A stretch of 64,000 nt of DNA. Origin: Methanobacteriota archaeon (GTDB lineage: Archaea > Thermoplasmatota > Thermoplasmata > Methanomassiliicoccales > Methanomethylophilaceae). Positions 1 through 8,293 of this stretch are shown in pieces (position 1 is the stretch's first letter; each line of letters begins with the position of its first letter). The stretch lies in the NCBI GenBank assembly GCA_023402275.1, contig JAEXCH010000009.1, positions 62,001 through 126,000 on the forward strand, read 5' to 3'. The position numbers were made by a program, and so were the translations under genes. The notes beneath the pieces were generated by a model. It did no database searches. It was given only the letters and a program-made list of their open reading frames with translations, and was not told the origin of the DNA.

Positions 1-2
1 GA

Positions 3-128
3 AGGTGGGTGAAGGATGATACCTATAATGATGGGAGGTCATCCGCAGCGTTGATAAACAGGGTGAACATAGCCGTTCTGATAATGTTCAATGCCATACT
101 ATTAGCGAACATCTTCGTATCAATGTGA
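3..128 (+). CDS. C-terminal fragment of a membrane protein (5' end outside window)
   Basis: An open frame runs from the window edge to a TGA at 126-128 and gives about 41 residues. The last 20 or so are hydrophobic (AVLIMFNAILLANIFVSM), so it ends in a membrane segment. The protein begins upstream of the window and its family cannot be judged. It converges on the ABC permease gene. Confidence 0.5.
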   Translation, partial: RWVKDDTYNDGRSSAALINRVNIAVLIMFNAILLANIFVSM

Positions 129-178
129 AAAACATAATATAAAAATAGAAAAGGTTTGAAGATCGGTTCAGTCTATTT

Positions 179-978
179 TCATTCGATCTTAAGAGCTCTG
201 CGAGCGAAGAACATACCTGCGACAGTGATTATCACAGCCACCACGACCAAGACGATCATATCCTGTCCGAGTGATAGACTGGTGACCGAGATCATCTGGT
301 CCATCCCTCCCCATGCATGCCTTATCGCATCTGCGGCGTATGTGAGGGGGTTCGCATTCGCTATCACCTTGAGTGCCTCCGGCAACACCGTTGTAGGGAA
401 CATCGCGCACCGGATGCGAACATCAGCGGAAGGTTCAGCAGCATGTTCACTCCCATCAACACTTCCTGATTCTTTATTATAAGTCCCAACGCAACGAATA
501 TCGACGAGAATGTAAGCGCTACGCACATCACGGTCGCTATTATCGTCAGTATACCGAGCACAGACAGTCCGCTGGGATCCAGTCCCAGGAGCAATGCTAT
601 CACAAGCACGAGCAGCGATTGTATCGTTGCTTTCACGGTGGTGGCCAGGACCTTTGATAGAGGTATCGCACCCCTTGGTATCGGTGCCGCCCTTACCTTG
701 TCCAAGAACCCGAACCTGCGGTCCCATACCAGGGACATGCCTGCGTTCATCGATGTTGTCAATGCTGTTACTATGACCATTCCCAATGCGAGGAAGCTGA
801 AGTAGTCTATCTCTGGAGCGAACTGATTCATCAATCCACCCATTGCGAATCCGAAAAGACCCAGCCAGATCAATGGCTGTATTATCACCATGAGCATCTG
901 CATCTTGCTTCTGTACCAGTGTTTCAATTCCCTTCCGACAAGTGCGAAGGTCTGACTTAGGAACGTTCCTTCTTCCAT
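179..978 (-). pseudogene. ABC-2 type transporter permease, frameshifted
   Basis: This is the membrane subunit of an ABC-2 (drug or antibiotic exporter) transporter. The first frame, from ATG at 978, gives about 190 family-like residues with several membrane segments and the conserved WDRRFGFLDKVRAAP loop, up to LPLMFASGA. The family sequence then continues in another frame as AMFPTTVLPEALKVIANANP and ends at 179. Removing two bases from the CGCGC at 404-408 would restore a continuous SGAMFPT, so the lesion looks like a CG dinucleotide gain. It starts one base after the ATPase stop and is the last gene of the padR-ATPase-permease operon. Either the gene is broken in this strain or the read or assembly has an error. 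The family call is firm; the pseudogene status is not. Confidence 0.8.
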
Positions 979-979
979 A

Positions 980-1981
980 TCACTGCCTCCTTCTGTTCTG
1001 AAGGGCCTGGGTCCTCATATCGAATTTGTTGGATCCGTTGTCCTCGTCCCTCATTGATTTTCCCGTGTATTCCAGGAATACCTGGTTCATACTTGGGACA
1101 TGAACCGATATCGCTCTGATCTTCCACTCGTTCTCGGTGGATGCCGAAAGGATATCACCCATCGTCCTGTCCCCGTCCTTGGTCTTCACCTTGTAGTCGT
1201 TCCCATCTTTGGTAACATTGTAAACGTCATCCATGGAACTGATGGCCTGTGAGTGATCCGCATCATCCTCGATGGTCACATTGATAACATCTCCGCCCAG
1301 GGAATCCTTCAGTTCATCCGGGGTACCGATGATCTTGATCTTCCCCTCATCGATTATCGCTATCCTGTCGCAAAGCGAATCCGCCTCCTCGAGGTAGTGG
1401 GTCGTTAGGAAGACGGTCATGTTGTTCTCATCCTTCATCTTCCTGATGTATTCCCAGATTATCTCCCTCGTCTGTATATCGAGTCCGAGGGTGGGTTCAT
1501 CGAGGAACAGGATCTTCGGACGGTGTATCAGACCTTCTGCGAGTTCCAGTCTCTTCCTCATTCCTCCGGAGTATGTATCCACTCTTCTGTCTGCGGCCTC
1601 TTCGAGCTTCACTATCCTCAGAAGCTCATCGATCCTTTCCTTGGCAATGTTCCTCGGTACTCCGTAGAGGTCCGCCTGTAGCTGCATGTTCTCCCTTCCC
1701 GAGAGTTCATCATCCGCAGTAAGCGACTGAGGCACCAATCCTATGGATCTTCTGACCTTTGTCGCATCCTTTACGACATCCATCCCGTCCAATGTTATCG
1801 TTCCTGATGTAGGCGTAAGGAGAGTAGTGATCATAGAGATCGTTGTGGATTTACCTGCACCGTTGGGTCCGAGGAATCCGAATACCTCTCCTTCTTTCAC
1901 ATCAAAACTTATACCGTCGACGGCAAGCACTTCCTTGCCGTACCTTTTCACGAGGTCATTCACCTCAATTATGCTGCTCAT
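980..1981 (-). CDS. ABC transporter ATP-binding protein, DrrA/CcmA-like
   Basis: This is the nucleotide-binding subunit that powers the adjacent ABC-2 permease. Visible motifs are Walker A GPNGAGKST (about residues 38-46), Q-loop VPQ, signature YSGGMRKR, Walker B ILFLDEPT, D-loop LGLD and the switch His in TTHYLEEAD. About 100 residues follow the ATPase core, as in DrrA-type exporters. The ATG at 1981 overlaps the padR stop as TGATG, which is the best start; an in-frame TTG sits one codon upstream. The substrate cannot be read from sequence. The PadR neighbour suggests induction by a toxic or phenolic compound or an antimicrobial. Confidence 0.93.
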   Translation of the reverse strand: MSSIIEVNDLVKRYGKEVLAVDGISFDVKEGEVFGFLGPNGAGKSTTISMITTLLTPTSGTITLDGMDVVKDATKVRRSIGLVPQSLTADDELSGRENMQLQADLYGVPRNIAKERIDELLRIVKLEEAADRRVDTYSGGMRKRLELAEGLIHRPKILFLDEPTLGLDIQTREIIWEYIRKMKDENNMTVFLTTHYLEEADSLCDRIAIIDEGKIKIIGTPDELKDSLGGDVINVTIEDDADHSQAISSMDDVYNVTKDGNDYKVKTKDGDRTMGDILSASTENEWKIRAISVHVPSMNQVFLEYTGKSMRDEDNGSNKFDMRTQALQNRRRQ

Positions 1982-2472
1982 CAATTTCCACCAGCTATTC
2001 TCTCTATCATCTCATTCAACCTTATCAGGTCCTTTTCCATCATGTCCCTGGTCTCCATGAACATGCGGAGTTTCTCTTCCTTCGGAAGCGATCGTATGTC
2101 CGTTATCTCTCCCTTCTCAAGTTCCAGGTCCTCGCTTGCTTCCATAAGTGCGGACATGAACCTCATGCCCACTGATGCCATGGCACCGAGTGTTGGAAGC
2201 GTCTTCATGACCCATTCCCTTCCATCATCCGACATTGAATAGTATTCCTTGTCCTCTATGTTCTCGGAGACCAGCATTCCAAGGTCCTGGAGTTTCTTTA
2301 TCGAAGGATATATCACTCCTGTCTTAGGTTCCCAGACATCGTCGAAAAGTTCCCTGAGTTCCTTTATGATCTCGTATCCGTACTTCTTTTCCTTTCGTAC
2401 GGACATCAATATCATGAGTTGGATCGGACTTATCCTGTTCCCGTTGTAATTCAGATTGGGGTGACCCATCAT
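1981..2472 (-). CDS. PadR family transcriptional regulator
   Basis: PadR proteins are winged-helix repressors, often controlling exporters. The N-terminal half shows the PadR pattern: SPIQLMILMSV, then KKYGYEIIKELREL, then the recognition region with TGVIYPSIKKLQDLGML and a wing with YYSMSDDGRE. The C-terminal half is a predicted dimerisation helix rich in Glu, Met and Lys. The start is uncertain among GTG 2481, ATG 2472 and ATG 2469. The TATA-like GTATAAAAATAC about 25 bases upstream favours a near-leaderless ATG at 2472 or 2469. It heads the exporter operon and has repeated operator-like elements directly upstream. Confidence 0.88.
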   Translation of the reverse strand: MMGHPNLNYNGNRISPIQLMILMSVRKEKKYGYEIIKELRELFDDVWEPKTGVIYPSIKKLQDLGMLVSENIEDKEYYSMSDDGREWVMKTLPTLGAMASVGMRFMSALMEASEDLELEKGEITDIRSLPKEEKLRMFMETRDMMEKDLIRLNEMIERIAGGN

Positions 2473-2479
2473 TCTATAC

Positions 2480-2531
2480 ACCTACTAGGTATTTTTATAC
2501 TTAGTAAATATATACTTAGTATATTTATACC
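2480..2531. promoter_or_regulatory. padR promoter with repeated operator-like elements
   Basis: The plus strand carries ACCTACTAGGT at 2480-2490, then two copies of TATACTTAGTA at 2496-2506 and 2511-2521, 15 bases apart, and TATACCTATA at 2527. The copies overlap the TATA-like elements of the padR promoter. The near-palindromic TACTTAGTA units are the size expected for PadR half-sites, so autorepression is likely (inference). Confidence 0.5.
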
Positions 2532-2535
2532 TATA

Positions 2536-2895
2536 TCATTCTTTGGTGTATTTTCTAATTACTACGGAATGCGCCCAAGGTATGACATGATCGTATTCGG
2601 ACCTGTCAAAGAATAATTGTTCGGGGACATCACGGAACAATTCCGAATCCATCTCCGGTCTGTCGTTCACCTTCTCAAGGAGTATGCAGGCACATGCATG
2701 ACAATGGCCCAGGTCCATCACTGATATGATTTCGATATCGTATCCGGCCTCCTCGATGAACTCCCTGCGCGCAGCATCTTTTATCGACTCTCCGGGTTCT
2801 ATTGTACCGCCAGGCATCTCCCATCCGTTACGTCCTTTGTTGAATACCATGAGGAATCTGTCGCCGTCGAAGGCAACGGAATATACGGTCCCCAT
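2536..2895 (-). CDS. NUDIX hydrolase
   Basis: It hydrolyses nucleoside diphosphates linked to another moiety; the substrate is not predictable. A complete Nudix box is visible at about residues 29-51: GGTIEPGES, then AARREFIEEAGYD, matching G-x5-E-x7-REUXEEXGU. At 119 residues it is a minimal single-domain Nudix protein. The ATG at 2895 follows the fibrillarin stop after one base, so the two are co-transcribed and probably translationally coupled. It converges with no other gene; the padR promoter lies just beyond its end. Confidence 0.9.
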   Translation of the reverse strand: MGTVYSVAFDGDRFLMVFNKGRNGWEMPGGTIEPGESIKDAARREFIEEAGYDIEIISVMDLGHCHACACILLEKVNDRPEMDSELFRDVPEQLFFDRSEYDHVIPWAHSVVIRKYTKE

Positions 2896-2896
2896 A

Positions 2897-3556
2897 TCAT
2901 TTCCTCTTGAAGACGATCATACTGTGGGCATTCTCGTATGGTTCCAGGTCTCTGGAATCCAGGATCTCGAATCCCCTGTCCATGAGTCTCTGTTCGGATT
3001 CCCTGTATATCACGGAAGGTTCAGAGGTGACATCCTCCGAACGTGCTTTGATCGCTACCATCCCGATATCCGCTTTGAAGAAGTCCATGTTATCCGCAAT
3101 GATGTCGACCTGCCTCTTCTGTGCCACATCGGCATAGACGATATCCACGATACCGACAGCGAACTGATACTCCTCGGGGTTCATAGCATCTCCCAATATG
3201 GGCATCATGTTCGGACGTGTGGCGCAGGTGTTCACAAGCTCCCTGAACATCCTCGGGGCAAACTCCACACAATATATCTTCCCCTCCGATGCTATGTCCG
3301 ATATGTGGGATGCCGTCGTACCGCTGGATGCCCCCAGGTAAAGTATCCTGCTGTTCTTCTTTATGGGGAATGACCTTCCTCCCGCCATTATGTATGCGGA
3401 AAGCTTGCTTCTCCGGGGATTCCATTCCCTGTAATCGTGACCTGATATCTTGACTATCCGCTCACCATAGACCCGGATTCCGGGATTGAGTGACAAGGTG
3501 TAGATCTTATTGTTCTCGGAAAAGACCAAACCACCTGTGGAGCCGATAGGGATCAT
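2897..3556 (-). CDS. flpA: Fibrillarin-like rRNA/tRNA 2'-O-methyltransferase
   Basis: FlpA is the SAM-dependent methyltransferase of archaeal box C/D RNPs, working with Nop5 and L7Ae to 2'-O-methylate rRNA and tRNA. The protein has the short N-terminal beta domain and then a Rossmann methyltransferase with RILYLGASSGTTASHISDI (SAM loop), YCVEFAPRMFRELV, and IVDIVYADVAQKRQ with the catalytic Asp, followed by IKARSED. Its 219 residues match the usual 220-230. The usual neighbour nop5 is absent here. It is first in a two-gene unit with the NUDIX gene. Its promoter lies in the 3557-3668 divergent region. Confidence 0.95.
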   Translation of the reverse strand: MIPIGSTGGLVFSENNKIYTLSLNPGIRVYGERIVKISGHDYREWNPRRSKLSAYIMAGGRSFPIKKNSRILYLGASSGTTASHISDIASEGKIYCVEFAPRMFRELVNTCATRPNMMPILGDAMNPEEYQFAVGIVDIVYADVAQKRQVDIIADNMDFFKADIGMVAIKARSEDVTSEPSVIYRESEQRLMDRGFEILDSRDLEPYENAHSMIVFKRK

Positions 3557-3668
3557 TATGATGTAATCGATGTATGACTTAATAATAACTACAGGACCCA
3601 GCCAATTCCATTATCTATATATACTCAAGAATGACGTGCATTTACATCTCTATATGGAGAGGATAAAT

Positions 3669-4148
3669 ATGGTAGATATTAGAGCAAAGTCTTCGATATA
3701 CTCCATTATAGTGCTGATCGGCGCTATAATCGGTATTGCCGGGATATTCCTGGCATGGTTCCAGGCTGATGTCATGGTCACGACCATATCATCATCTGGA
3801 TGGGACATAATACAGAATGCGATCGACAAGGGAGATTTCGACCTGTCTGACGGATATTACAGATGGATGCCGTTGATAGTTCTCGTGTTCGCCGTGATTG
3901 CGGCGTTGAACTCCCTGGTAAGCATAGCAAGGCCGGGAAGGACAGGCGGTATAATCGCTGTCATATCCGGTCTGCTGATGATCATAGCAGCGATATTGTT
4001 CATAACATATTCCGAGACAGACCTCGGTGTGACATGGTTCAAGATGTCGGACTATCTGGGAGTCGGAGTATATCTGGCGATCGTCGCAGGTGCACTGTCA
4101 CTGATATTCGGAGCGTTGATGTCGACATCCAAGGCTATAAACGAATAA
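3669..4148 (+). CDS. Four-helix membrane protein, paralogue of the next gene
   Basis: I do not recognise a named family. The 159-residue protein has four hydrophobic segments: one near the N-terminus (IIVLIGAIIGIAGIFLAWF), a soluble loop with the DGYYRWMP segment, then three more helices. Its layout and sequence (N-terminal GAIIG, a central loop ending Y-x-x-MPL, and a closing G-x-Y-x-A-x-x-x-G helix) match the following gene, so they are paralogues. ATG 3669 is chosen over 3570 and 3654 because GGAGAGG sits 7 bases upstream. A TATA-like TATATATACT lies near 3615-3624. Confidence 0.7.
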   Translation: MVDIRAKSSIYSIIVLIGAIIGIAGIFLAWFQADVMVTTISSSGWDIIQNAIDKGDFDLSDGYYRWMPLIVLVFAVIAALNSLVSIARPGRTGGIIAVISGLLMIIAAILFITYSETDLGVTWFKMSDYLGVGVYLAIVAGALSLIFGALMSTSKAINE

Positions 4149-4201
4149 GCGATACAACAAACCCCTTACCTTTTTAATCATCCTATTCAATGGGCACCCA
4201 T

Positions 4202-4741
4202 ATGTCCGAGACCGAGGTCCGATCGATAACAGGTTCTAAGGATATTCTGAAGATCCTGATGCTTACAGGTGCGATAATAGGCGCAGTAAGCATCTGGCAG
4301 GTCTGGTTGTCCGTCGGAGAAGGGACAATGTTCCAATACATCTACTCAGGATACGACCTTTTCACAAAGAGATTCGGATATCCCGATACCGGATATTTCA
4401 TCTACATGCCGCTGGTGGTGCTTTTGGCGGCTGTCCCTTCGATCGCATCCTCTTTGCTGACATTCACAAAGCATGAGAGGAAAAGCGCAGTCATCGGCAC
4501 CTTTCTGGGCGTGGTCATGTTAGCGGCATCCCTTCTTTACATATTCTATCCCGAATCATACATCTGGCTTGCCAATGATGTCAGCGTCTGGACCACCGAT
4601 CTCAGGATAAGGGACCATTTGGAAGGCGGAGCATATTCGGCACTCATAGGAAGTATGTTCCTTATCATCGGAGGCGTCTCGGTCTCTTTGAAGAAAGATA
4701 ACGATCCATTACCGATATCTGACGACGAGTTCCAAGTTTAA
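4202..4741 (+). CDS. Four-helix membrane protein, paralogue of the previous gene
   Basis: This 179-residue protein shares the topology of the preceding gene: GAIIGAVSIWQVWLS helix, a loop with YFIYMPLVVLL, two further helices and a final LEGGAYSALIGSMFLIIGG helix. The C-terminus is short, charged and probably cytoplasmic. ATG 4190 and ATG 4202 are both in frame. The TTTTTAAT element at 4171-4178 sits about 27 bases before 4202, which favours a leaderless start there. Function is unknown; a tandem duplication is the simplest origin. Confidence 0.65.
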   Translation: MSETEVRSITGSKDILKILMLTGAIIGAVSIWQVWLSVGEGTMFQYIYSGYDLFTKRFGYPDTGYFIYMPLVVLLAAVPSIASSLLTFTKHERKSAVIGTFLGVVMLAASLLYIFYPESYIWLANDVSVWTTDLRIRDHLEGGAYSALIGSMFLIIGGVSVSLKKDNDPLPISDDEFQV

Positions 4742-4779
4742 TCAAAAGAGCAATATACACAAACCTTCTCTTTACAGAC

Positions 4780-6387
4780 ATGATGGATGTTCTCAGCGAC
4801 ATAGCAGATGCGGTGGAGGAAGCGGTAAAGAAGATACCGGATTCCAAATGCAAAGGTGAATGCATCGGTATGGGTGCCGACGGGACATCCACATCGCAGA
4901 TAGACAAGATAGCTGAGAATACGGTCCTGTCATACATACAGAAGAACAATGTTCCGTTGAATGTCCTGAGCGAGGAGATAGGATTCGTTGACAACGGGGC
5001 AGAGGACACTTTGGTCCTGGATCCCATAGATGGTACATCCAATGCCATAGCGGGTGTTCCATTGTTCACTATATCGATGGCCATCGGTAAGAGGAAACTG
5101 TCCGACATACACACAGCATATCTCAGGAATCTCGCAACGGGCGATGTGATAACCGCCGAGAAAGGAAAGGGCGCCTACAAGAACGGTTCAAGGATCCACG
5201 CAAGGAAGAACTCCGATCTCAACGATCTCTTCCTGATGTTGTATCTCGGGAATGGTGCCGACCCTTCCTCATTCGATCTTGCCAAGAGAGTGAAATCATC
5301 GCGTTCATACGGATGTGCATCTCTTGAGATGATATTGGTCGCCGAGGGAGAAGCGGACGCATTCATGATGCATGCCGAGAAGTATTCACGAGCGATAAGG
5401 ATCGTGGACATAGCGGCAAGCACACTGGTGCTCAGAGAGGCAGGGGGAGAGGTATACGATCTTGAGGGTAAAGTGCTCGATATGGACTTCGATATCGGCT
5501 GCAGGTCCAATTTCATTGCTTTCGGGGATAAGAAGGTATATGATTTCATAATGAGGACGAAACAGGACATACCGGAGAAACCTGTTTTCGGAATATGTGT
5601 GAACACAGGTATTCCTGAAGCAAAGGAATACACCAGAAGGGTATTGAGAGCGTTGGAAGGATGTGAGTTCATTGTCGACGAAAGGATAGCCGGAGAGTTC
5701 GGATTGGAAGGCTGCGCCGTTGAGGACATGAAGGTCGACATGATGATCACGATAGGCGGCGACGGAACGATACTCAGGACATTCATGAAGAACAAGGCCC
5801 CCCTGATCGGAATAAACGCAGGCGGAGTGGGGTTCCTTGCCGAGATAGATGTCAAGGACATAGAGGAAGGGATAAGGAAGCTCAGAGAGGGGGAGTTCGT
5901 CATCGAGGAGAGATTCAAGCTCAGTTCATGGTATGACGGGGAATATCTTGCGGAAGCTGTCAATGAGGCCGTTGTACACACAGACTCCATTGCAAAGATA
6001 AGGCATTTCAAGGTATATGTGAACGACAAACTGATGACTGAGGTCAGGGCGGACGGGATAATAGTGTCGACCCCGACAGGATCCACATGCTATGCTATGA
6101 GTCTCGGAGCACCATTGATCGATCCCGGAGTGAACGCTATTGTAGTGGTCCCGATGGCAGCATACAAATTCGCCTCCAGACCCTTCGTAGTACCGGCGGA
6201 TGCAAAGATAACCGTCGAGGCAGTTATGGAGAACGGCTGTCTTCTGGTGGTGGACGGTCAGGAGGAATACAACATAAGAGGAAGGACGCACGTCGATTTC
6301 TTCAGATCCTCCAATACCGTGAAGTTCATACGTTTCAATACGGATTTCTATTCCAGGGTAAGAGAGAAACTGGTGAATGCGATATGA
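4780..6387 (+). CDS. Bifunctional NADP phosphatase/NAD kinase (IMPase-NADK fusion)
   Basis: Residues 1-260 form an inositol monophosphatase-fold domain with the metal site LDPIDGTSNA and the second motif VDIAASTLVLREAGG. Residues 265-535 form an NAD kinase with the GGDGT loop (TIGGDGTILR), NAGGVGFLAEI and the ADGIIVSTPTGST motif. A fusion of this kind in Methanocaldococcus jannaschii (MJ0917) was shown to have both NAD kinase and NADP phosphatase activity, so the protein probably sets the NAD/NADP balance from both sides. ATG 4780 has a TATA-like AATATACA about 25 bases upstream, so the transcript is probably leaderless. Its stop overlaps the ATG of the JAMM gene. Confidence 0.93.
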   Translation: MMDVLSDIADAVEEAVKKIPDSKCKGECIGMGADGTSTSQIDKIAENTVLSYIQKNNVPLNVLSEEIGFVDNGAEDTLVLDPIDGTSNAIAGVPLFTISMAIGKRKLSDIHTAYLRNLATGDVITAEKGKGAYKNGSRIHARKNSDLNDLFLMLYLGNGADPSSFDLAKRVKSSRSYGCASLEMILVAEGEADAFMMHAEKYSRAIRIVDIAASTLVLREAGGEVYDLEGKVLDMDFDIGCRSNFIAFGDKKVYDFIMRTKQDIPEKPVFGICVNTGIPEAKEYTRRVLRALEGCEFIVDERIAGEFGLEGCAVEDMKVDMMITIGGDGTILRTFMKNKAPLIGINAGGVGFLAEIDVKDIEEGIRKLREGEFVIEERFKLSSWYDGEYLAEAVNEAVVHTDSIAKIRHFKVYVNDKLMTEVRADGIIVSTPTGSTCYAMSLGAPLIDPGVNAIVVVPMAAYKFASRPFVVPADAKITVEAVMENGCLLVVDGQEEYNIRGRTHVDFFRSSNTVKFIRFNTDFYSRVREKLVNAI

Positions 6388-6758
6388 GCAGGATATACGG
6401 AGTGAGCGTGGATTTCATAGACGGATTCAATGAATCCGCAAGGTCCACCTATCCGGATGAGTTCATTTGTTTCCACAGGGAATATGACGGGGTGGTTTCG
6501 GAGATCATACTGGTCCCGGGGTCGGTATATGGGGAAAGCCACAGTTTCATCAATGATTGGATGTCACCGGTGGATTTCAGGAAATCAGGGTCCGCCCATT
6601 CACATCCCGGATATCACAATGATCCATCGGATGCCGATCTGGATTTCTTCAGTCATATGGGCGGGATACACTTCATAACCTGCCAGCCTTACGACAGAAA
6701 GAGTTGGAAGGCATATGATTCAATGGGAAGGGTCGTGGATCTGGAATTGATCTTCTGA
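6384..6758 (+). CDS. Small JAMM/MPN+ domain metalloprotease
   Basis: JAMM proteins are zinc isopeptidases or peptidases that cut after ubiquitin-like or sulfur-carrier proteins. This 124-residue protein has the full signature: Glu26 in YPDEFICF, then HSHPGYHNDPSDAD, giving His72, His74, Ser82 and Asp85 with exact HxH-x10-D spacing. It is a single domain with no other segment. The start overlaps the NAD kinase stop as ATGA, so the two are translated together, although a functional tie to NADP metabolism is not obvious. It may process a ubiquitin-like or ThiS/MoaD-type protein encoded elsewhere, or serve the Ubl at 60139. It is much less eukaryote-like than the JAMM at 60861. Confidence 0.82.
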   Translation: MSRIYGVSVDFIDGFNESARSTYPDEFICFHREYDGVVSEIILVPGSVYGESHSFINDWMSPVDFRKSGSAHSHPGYHNDPSDADLDFFSHMGGIHFITCQPYDRKSWKAYDSMGRVVDLELIF

Positions 6759-8108
6759 TCACATACACTCTTTGACGATCCCCTTTGCAAGTTCCATCAT
6801 GCTCACTACGTAGGCCTTATCATTGGCCTCCGCAGTTATATCGATGTATTCCGTATTCTCTGCGTTCCTTGCGATGGTGAACCATCCTCCGGACATACCG
6901 ACCCTCCAACCGTCTATCTCCCAGACCTCGGCACTGTCAAGTGCGTCAAGTCTGTCTGACAACTTCTTGCTGAACAGTTCGGGGTTGCCGGTGTGATGTA
7001 TCGATTCCCTAAGGACAATATACTTGGGGAAAGAGGCCAAAAGATTGCTTATGCTGTTCTCTCCAGACATCTTGGAGAGTATCACTGAAGCGTTTATGGC
7101 ATCCGGACACAACGTGATATCAGGGAATATGAAGGTACCGTCCTTCATGGCCCCCATCTCCGCATCGTTCTCTACTATGGCGGCGATTATCGATTCAAGG
7201 TCATCATCCGCCCTTATTATGCGGCGATCACTGTGCGAGGTCGCATCAGTGCTTATGCCGTCGCCTATGATCTCCCAGAATGCATCATCAACTACAGCGG
7301 ATGCATTGAATGGAACGACTATGGATGATGGTTTTGTGTATAGCAACATCAATGAAAGTATGTTCTCTGGGTCAACGTAATTCCCTTCCTCATCGATCAG
7401 TGCTAGACGTGTCCCGTCCCCGTTCAGAGCTATGCCTATGCTTCCAAGGTCCATGTTGACTATCTCTCTTAGACTGGAGATATCATTGAACCCTATCCCA
7501 GGAGGCCTGGGGCTGTATTTCGGATCATTCTGTGCATTGACCGTTGTAAGGTCGGCACCGACGGATGCCAATATCTGAGGTGCACATACGGACGTACAAC
7601 CGCAACCGCAATCCAATATCACAGGTGCATCTATGCTTCTTCCGTATCTGTCGGATATTATCCTGTTGTAATCGTCGGCAACGGAGTCGCACATCCTAAC
7701 GGTACCCACTCCTTTGTAGTCGGGAAGGGTCCTCTCTCCCTCTCCCATCCTTATCATCTGCCTCAACTGTTCCTTTGTGAATATGGACCCGTCCGAGTTC
7801 ATGATGTCTATTCTGCTTATCACGCCCTGTTCATCAGGCTCACTGACCATAAGCATACAATCGGAGGCCTTGGATGCAAGGGATACCGCAGGTGCCGGTG
7901 CGATCCCCGCATCATTGACATCCGCTCCTGCGGACAGAAGTCCGCTTATCAGGGAATTCTTGATCATATTGCTGCTAGGATTGGTATCCGACCCAATGCA
8001 GACCGTCCTGTACGACCTCCCTATGATGCGGCCTATCCTCATGGCCTTCTCGGGCGTCATATCCCCTTCCGTGATGGAACGGAGGGTCAATGCAGGCACA
8101 TTGTTCAT
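6759..8108 (-). CDS. Phosphoglucomutase/phosphomannomutase-like protein with degenerate active site
   Basis: The length (449 residues) and the four-domain order match archaeal phosphohexomutases (GlmM/ManB type). All four signature loops are altered. The phosphoserine loop usually read as TASHNP is VSEPDEQG. The metal loop DGDGDR is NGDGTR. The sugar loop GGE(M/E)SGH is GAMKDGTF. The phosphate loop R-SGTEP is RNAENTEY. Mutase activity is therefore unlikely and a binding or regulatory role is possible (inference). ATG 8108 is preferred because MTPEKAMRIGRIIG then lies at the usual family distance and a TATA-like TCTATAAAGA precedes it; ATG 8135 adds nine residues. It converges with the JAMM gene. 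Confidence 0.8.
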   Translation of the reverse strand: MNNVPALTLRSITEGDMTPEKAMRIGRIIGRSYRTVCIGSDTNPSSNMIKNSLISGLLSAGADVNDAGIAPAPAVSLASKASDCMLMVSEPDEQGVISRIDIMNSDGSIFTKEQLRQMIRMGEGERTLPDYKGVGTVRMCDSVADDYNRIISDRYGRSIDAPVILDCGCGCTSVCAPQILASVGADLTTVNAQNDPKYSPRPPGIGFNDISSLREIVNMDLGSIGIALNGDGTRLALIDEEGNYVDPENILSLMLLYTKPSSIVVPFNASAVVDDAFWEIIGDGISTDATSHSDRRIIRADDDLESIIAAIVENDAEMGAMKDGTFIFPDITLCPDAINASVILSKMSGENSISNLLASFPKYIVLRESIHHTGNPELFSKKLSDRLDALDSAEVWEIDGWRVGMSGGWFTIARNAENTEYIDITAEANDKAYVVSMMELAKGIVKECM

Positions 8109-8293
8109 GTTACCTAGAGGTCTATCTAAGTTCATATTTCTTATCTTTATAGATGCAATTGACCCAGCGTTGAAAATGAGTCGGAAAGTGCGATTTGGCC
8201 TGCTTTTTAAGCCGTTTTTTCAATAACTTTTAAATATGGCACATCTGGATATTTATCCCACACTATGCCAGAAGGCTAGAGGGAGTGAAAGTA

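Noticed and set aside
5175..6086. Long antisense frame opposite the NAD kinase fusion (303 codons)
   Set aside because: It lies wholly opposite a gene with clear IMPase and NAD kinase motifs, has a Ser/Pro-rich low-complexity composition typical of antisense shadows, and shows no domain.
6087..6380. Upstream extension of the JAMM gene frame
   Set aside because: The extension overlaps the NAD kinase in another frame and reads as Arg/Ser-rich noise; the ATGA overlap at 6384 gives the sensible start.
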